This document shows positions 6,344 to 6,344 of a DNA stretch of 6,344 bases, in pieces. Source of the stretch: Anaerolineae bacterium (GTDB lineage: Bacteria > Chloroflexota > Anaerolineae > DRVO01); assembly GCA_012719195.1 (NCBI GenBank), contig JAAYAV010000055.1, forward strand, positions 1 to 6,344, written 5' to 3'. A program made the translations under genes and the position numbers. Below the pieces are notes generated by a model, which had not been told where the DNA came from, did not search any database, and saw nothing but the letters and a program-made list of their open reading frames with translations. Numbering within the stretch: the stretch's first letter is position 1; the number at the start of each line of letters is the position of its first letter.

Positions 6344-6344
6344 T

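Overview
The window is high-GC bacterial DNA with every supported gene on the minus strand. It should be read from position 6344 down to 1. It holds the distal part of a histidine biosynthesis operon, hisB-hisH-hisA-hisF-hisI. Upstream of hisB lies a 442-residue zinc-ribbon (CpXC-type) protein. Downstream of hisI are a cinA-like gene and, after a short intergenic gap, a LysM lipoprotein cut by the window edge. The compact gene order, the GC-rich codons and a long CpXC protein suggest a member of the Chloroflexota, but this is inference from family knowledge and no marker gene here proves it.

Layout in transcription order: a possible tail of an unseen upstream gene (stop at 6308-6310); the CpXC/helical-repeat protein (6297-4969); hisB (4965-4378); hisH (4381-3758); hisA (3761-2982); hisF (2980-2222); hisI (2225-1887); cinA-like (1903-719); a 116-base gap with a 10-bp perfect hairpin; and the LysM lipoprotein (602-<1). 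Neighbouring genes from 6297 to 719 overlap or lie at most 3 bases apart, so this stretch is almost certainly one transcript with coupled translation. Three junctions (hisB/hisH, hisH/hisA, hisF/hisI) use the same 4-base GTGA overlap with a GTG start.

The five his genes cover the middle of the pathway. HisI opens the ring of PR-AMP and HisA isomerises ProFAR to PRFAR. HisH and HisF together form imidazole-glycerol phosphate synthase, which makes IGP and AICAR, and HisB dehydrates IGP. hisG, hisE, hisD, hisC and the histidinol phosphatase are not in the window; some may lie upstream. HisI is not fused to HisE, and HisB is the short monofunctional form.

The his genes look ordinary and keep their key catalytic residues. 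The points of real interest are: (1) the CpXC protein, whose C-terminal three quarters is a fourfold degenerate helical repeat and which is tied translationally to hisB; (2) the CinA-like protein, which has an intact N-terminal domain but a C-terminal NMN-deamidase-like domain that has lost most of its signature; (3) two adjacent hairpins at the hisB/hisH junction, one of which covers the hisH ribosome-binding site. I do not see a clear-cut new defence or mobile system. There are no tRNA, rRNA, CRISPR or insertion-sequence features that I can support.
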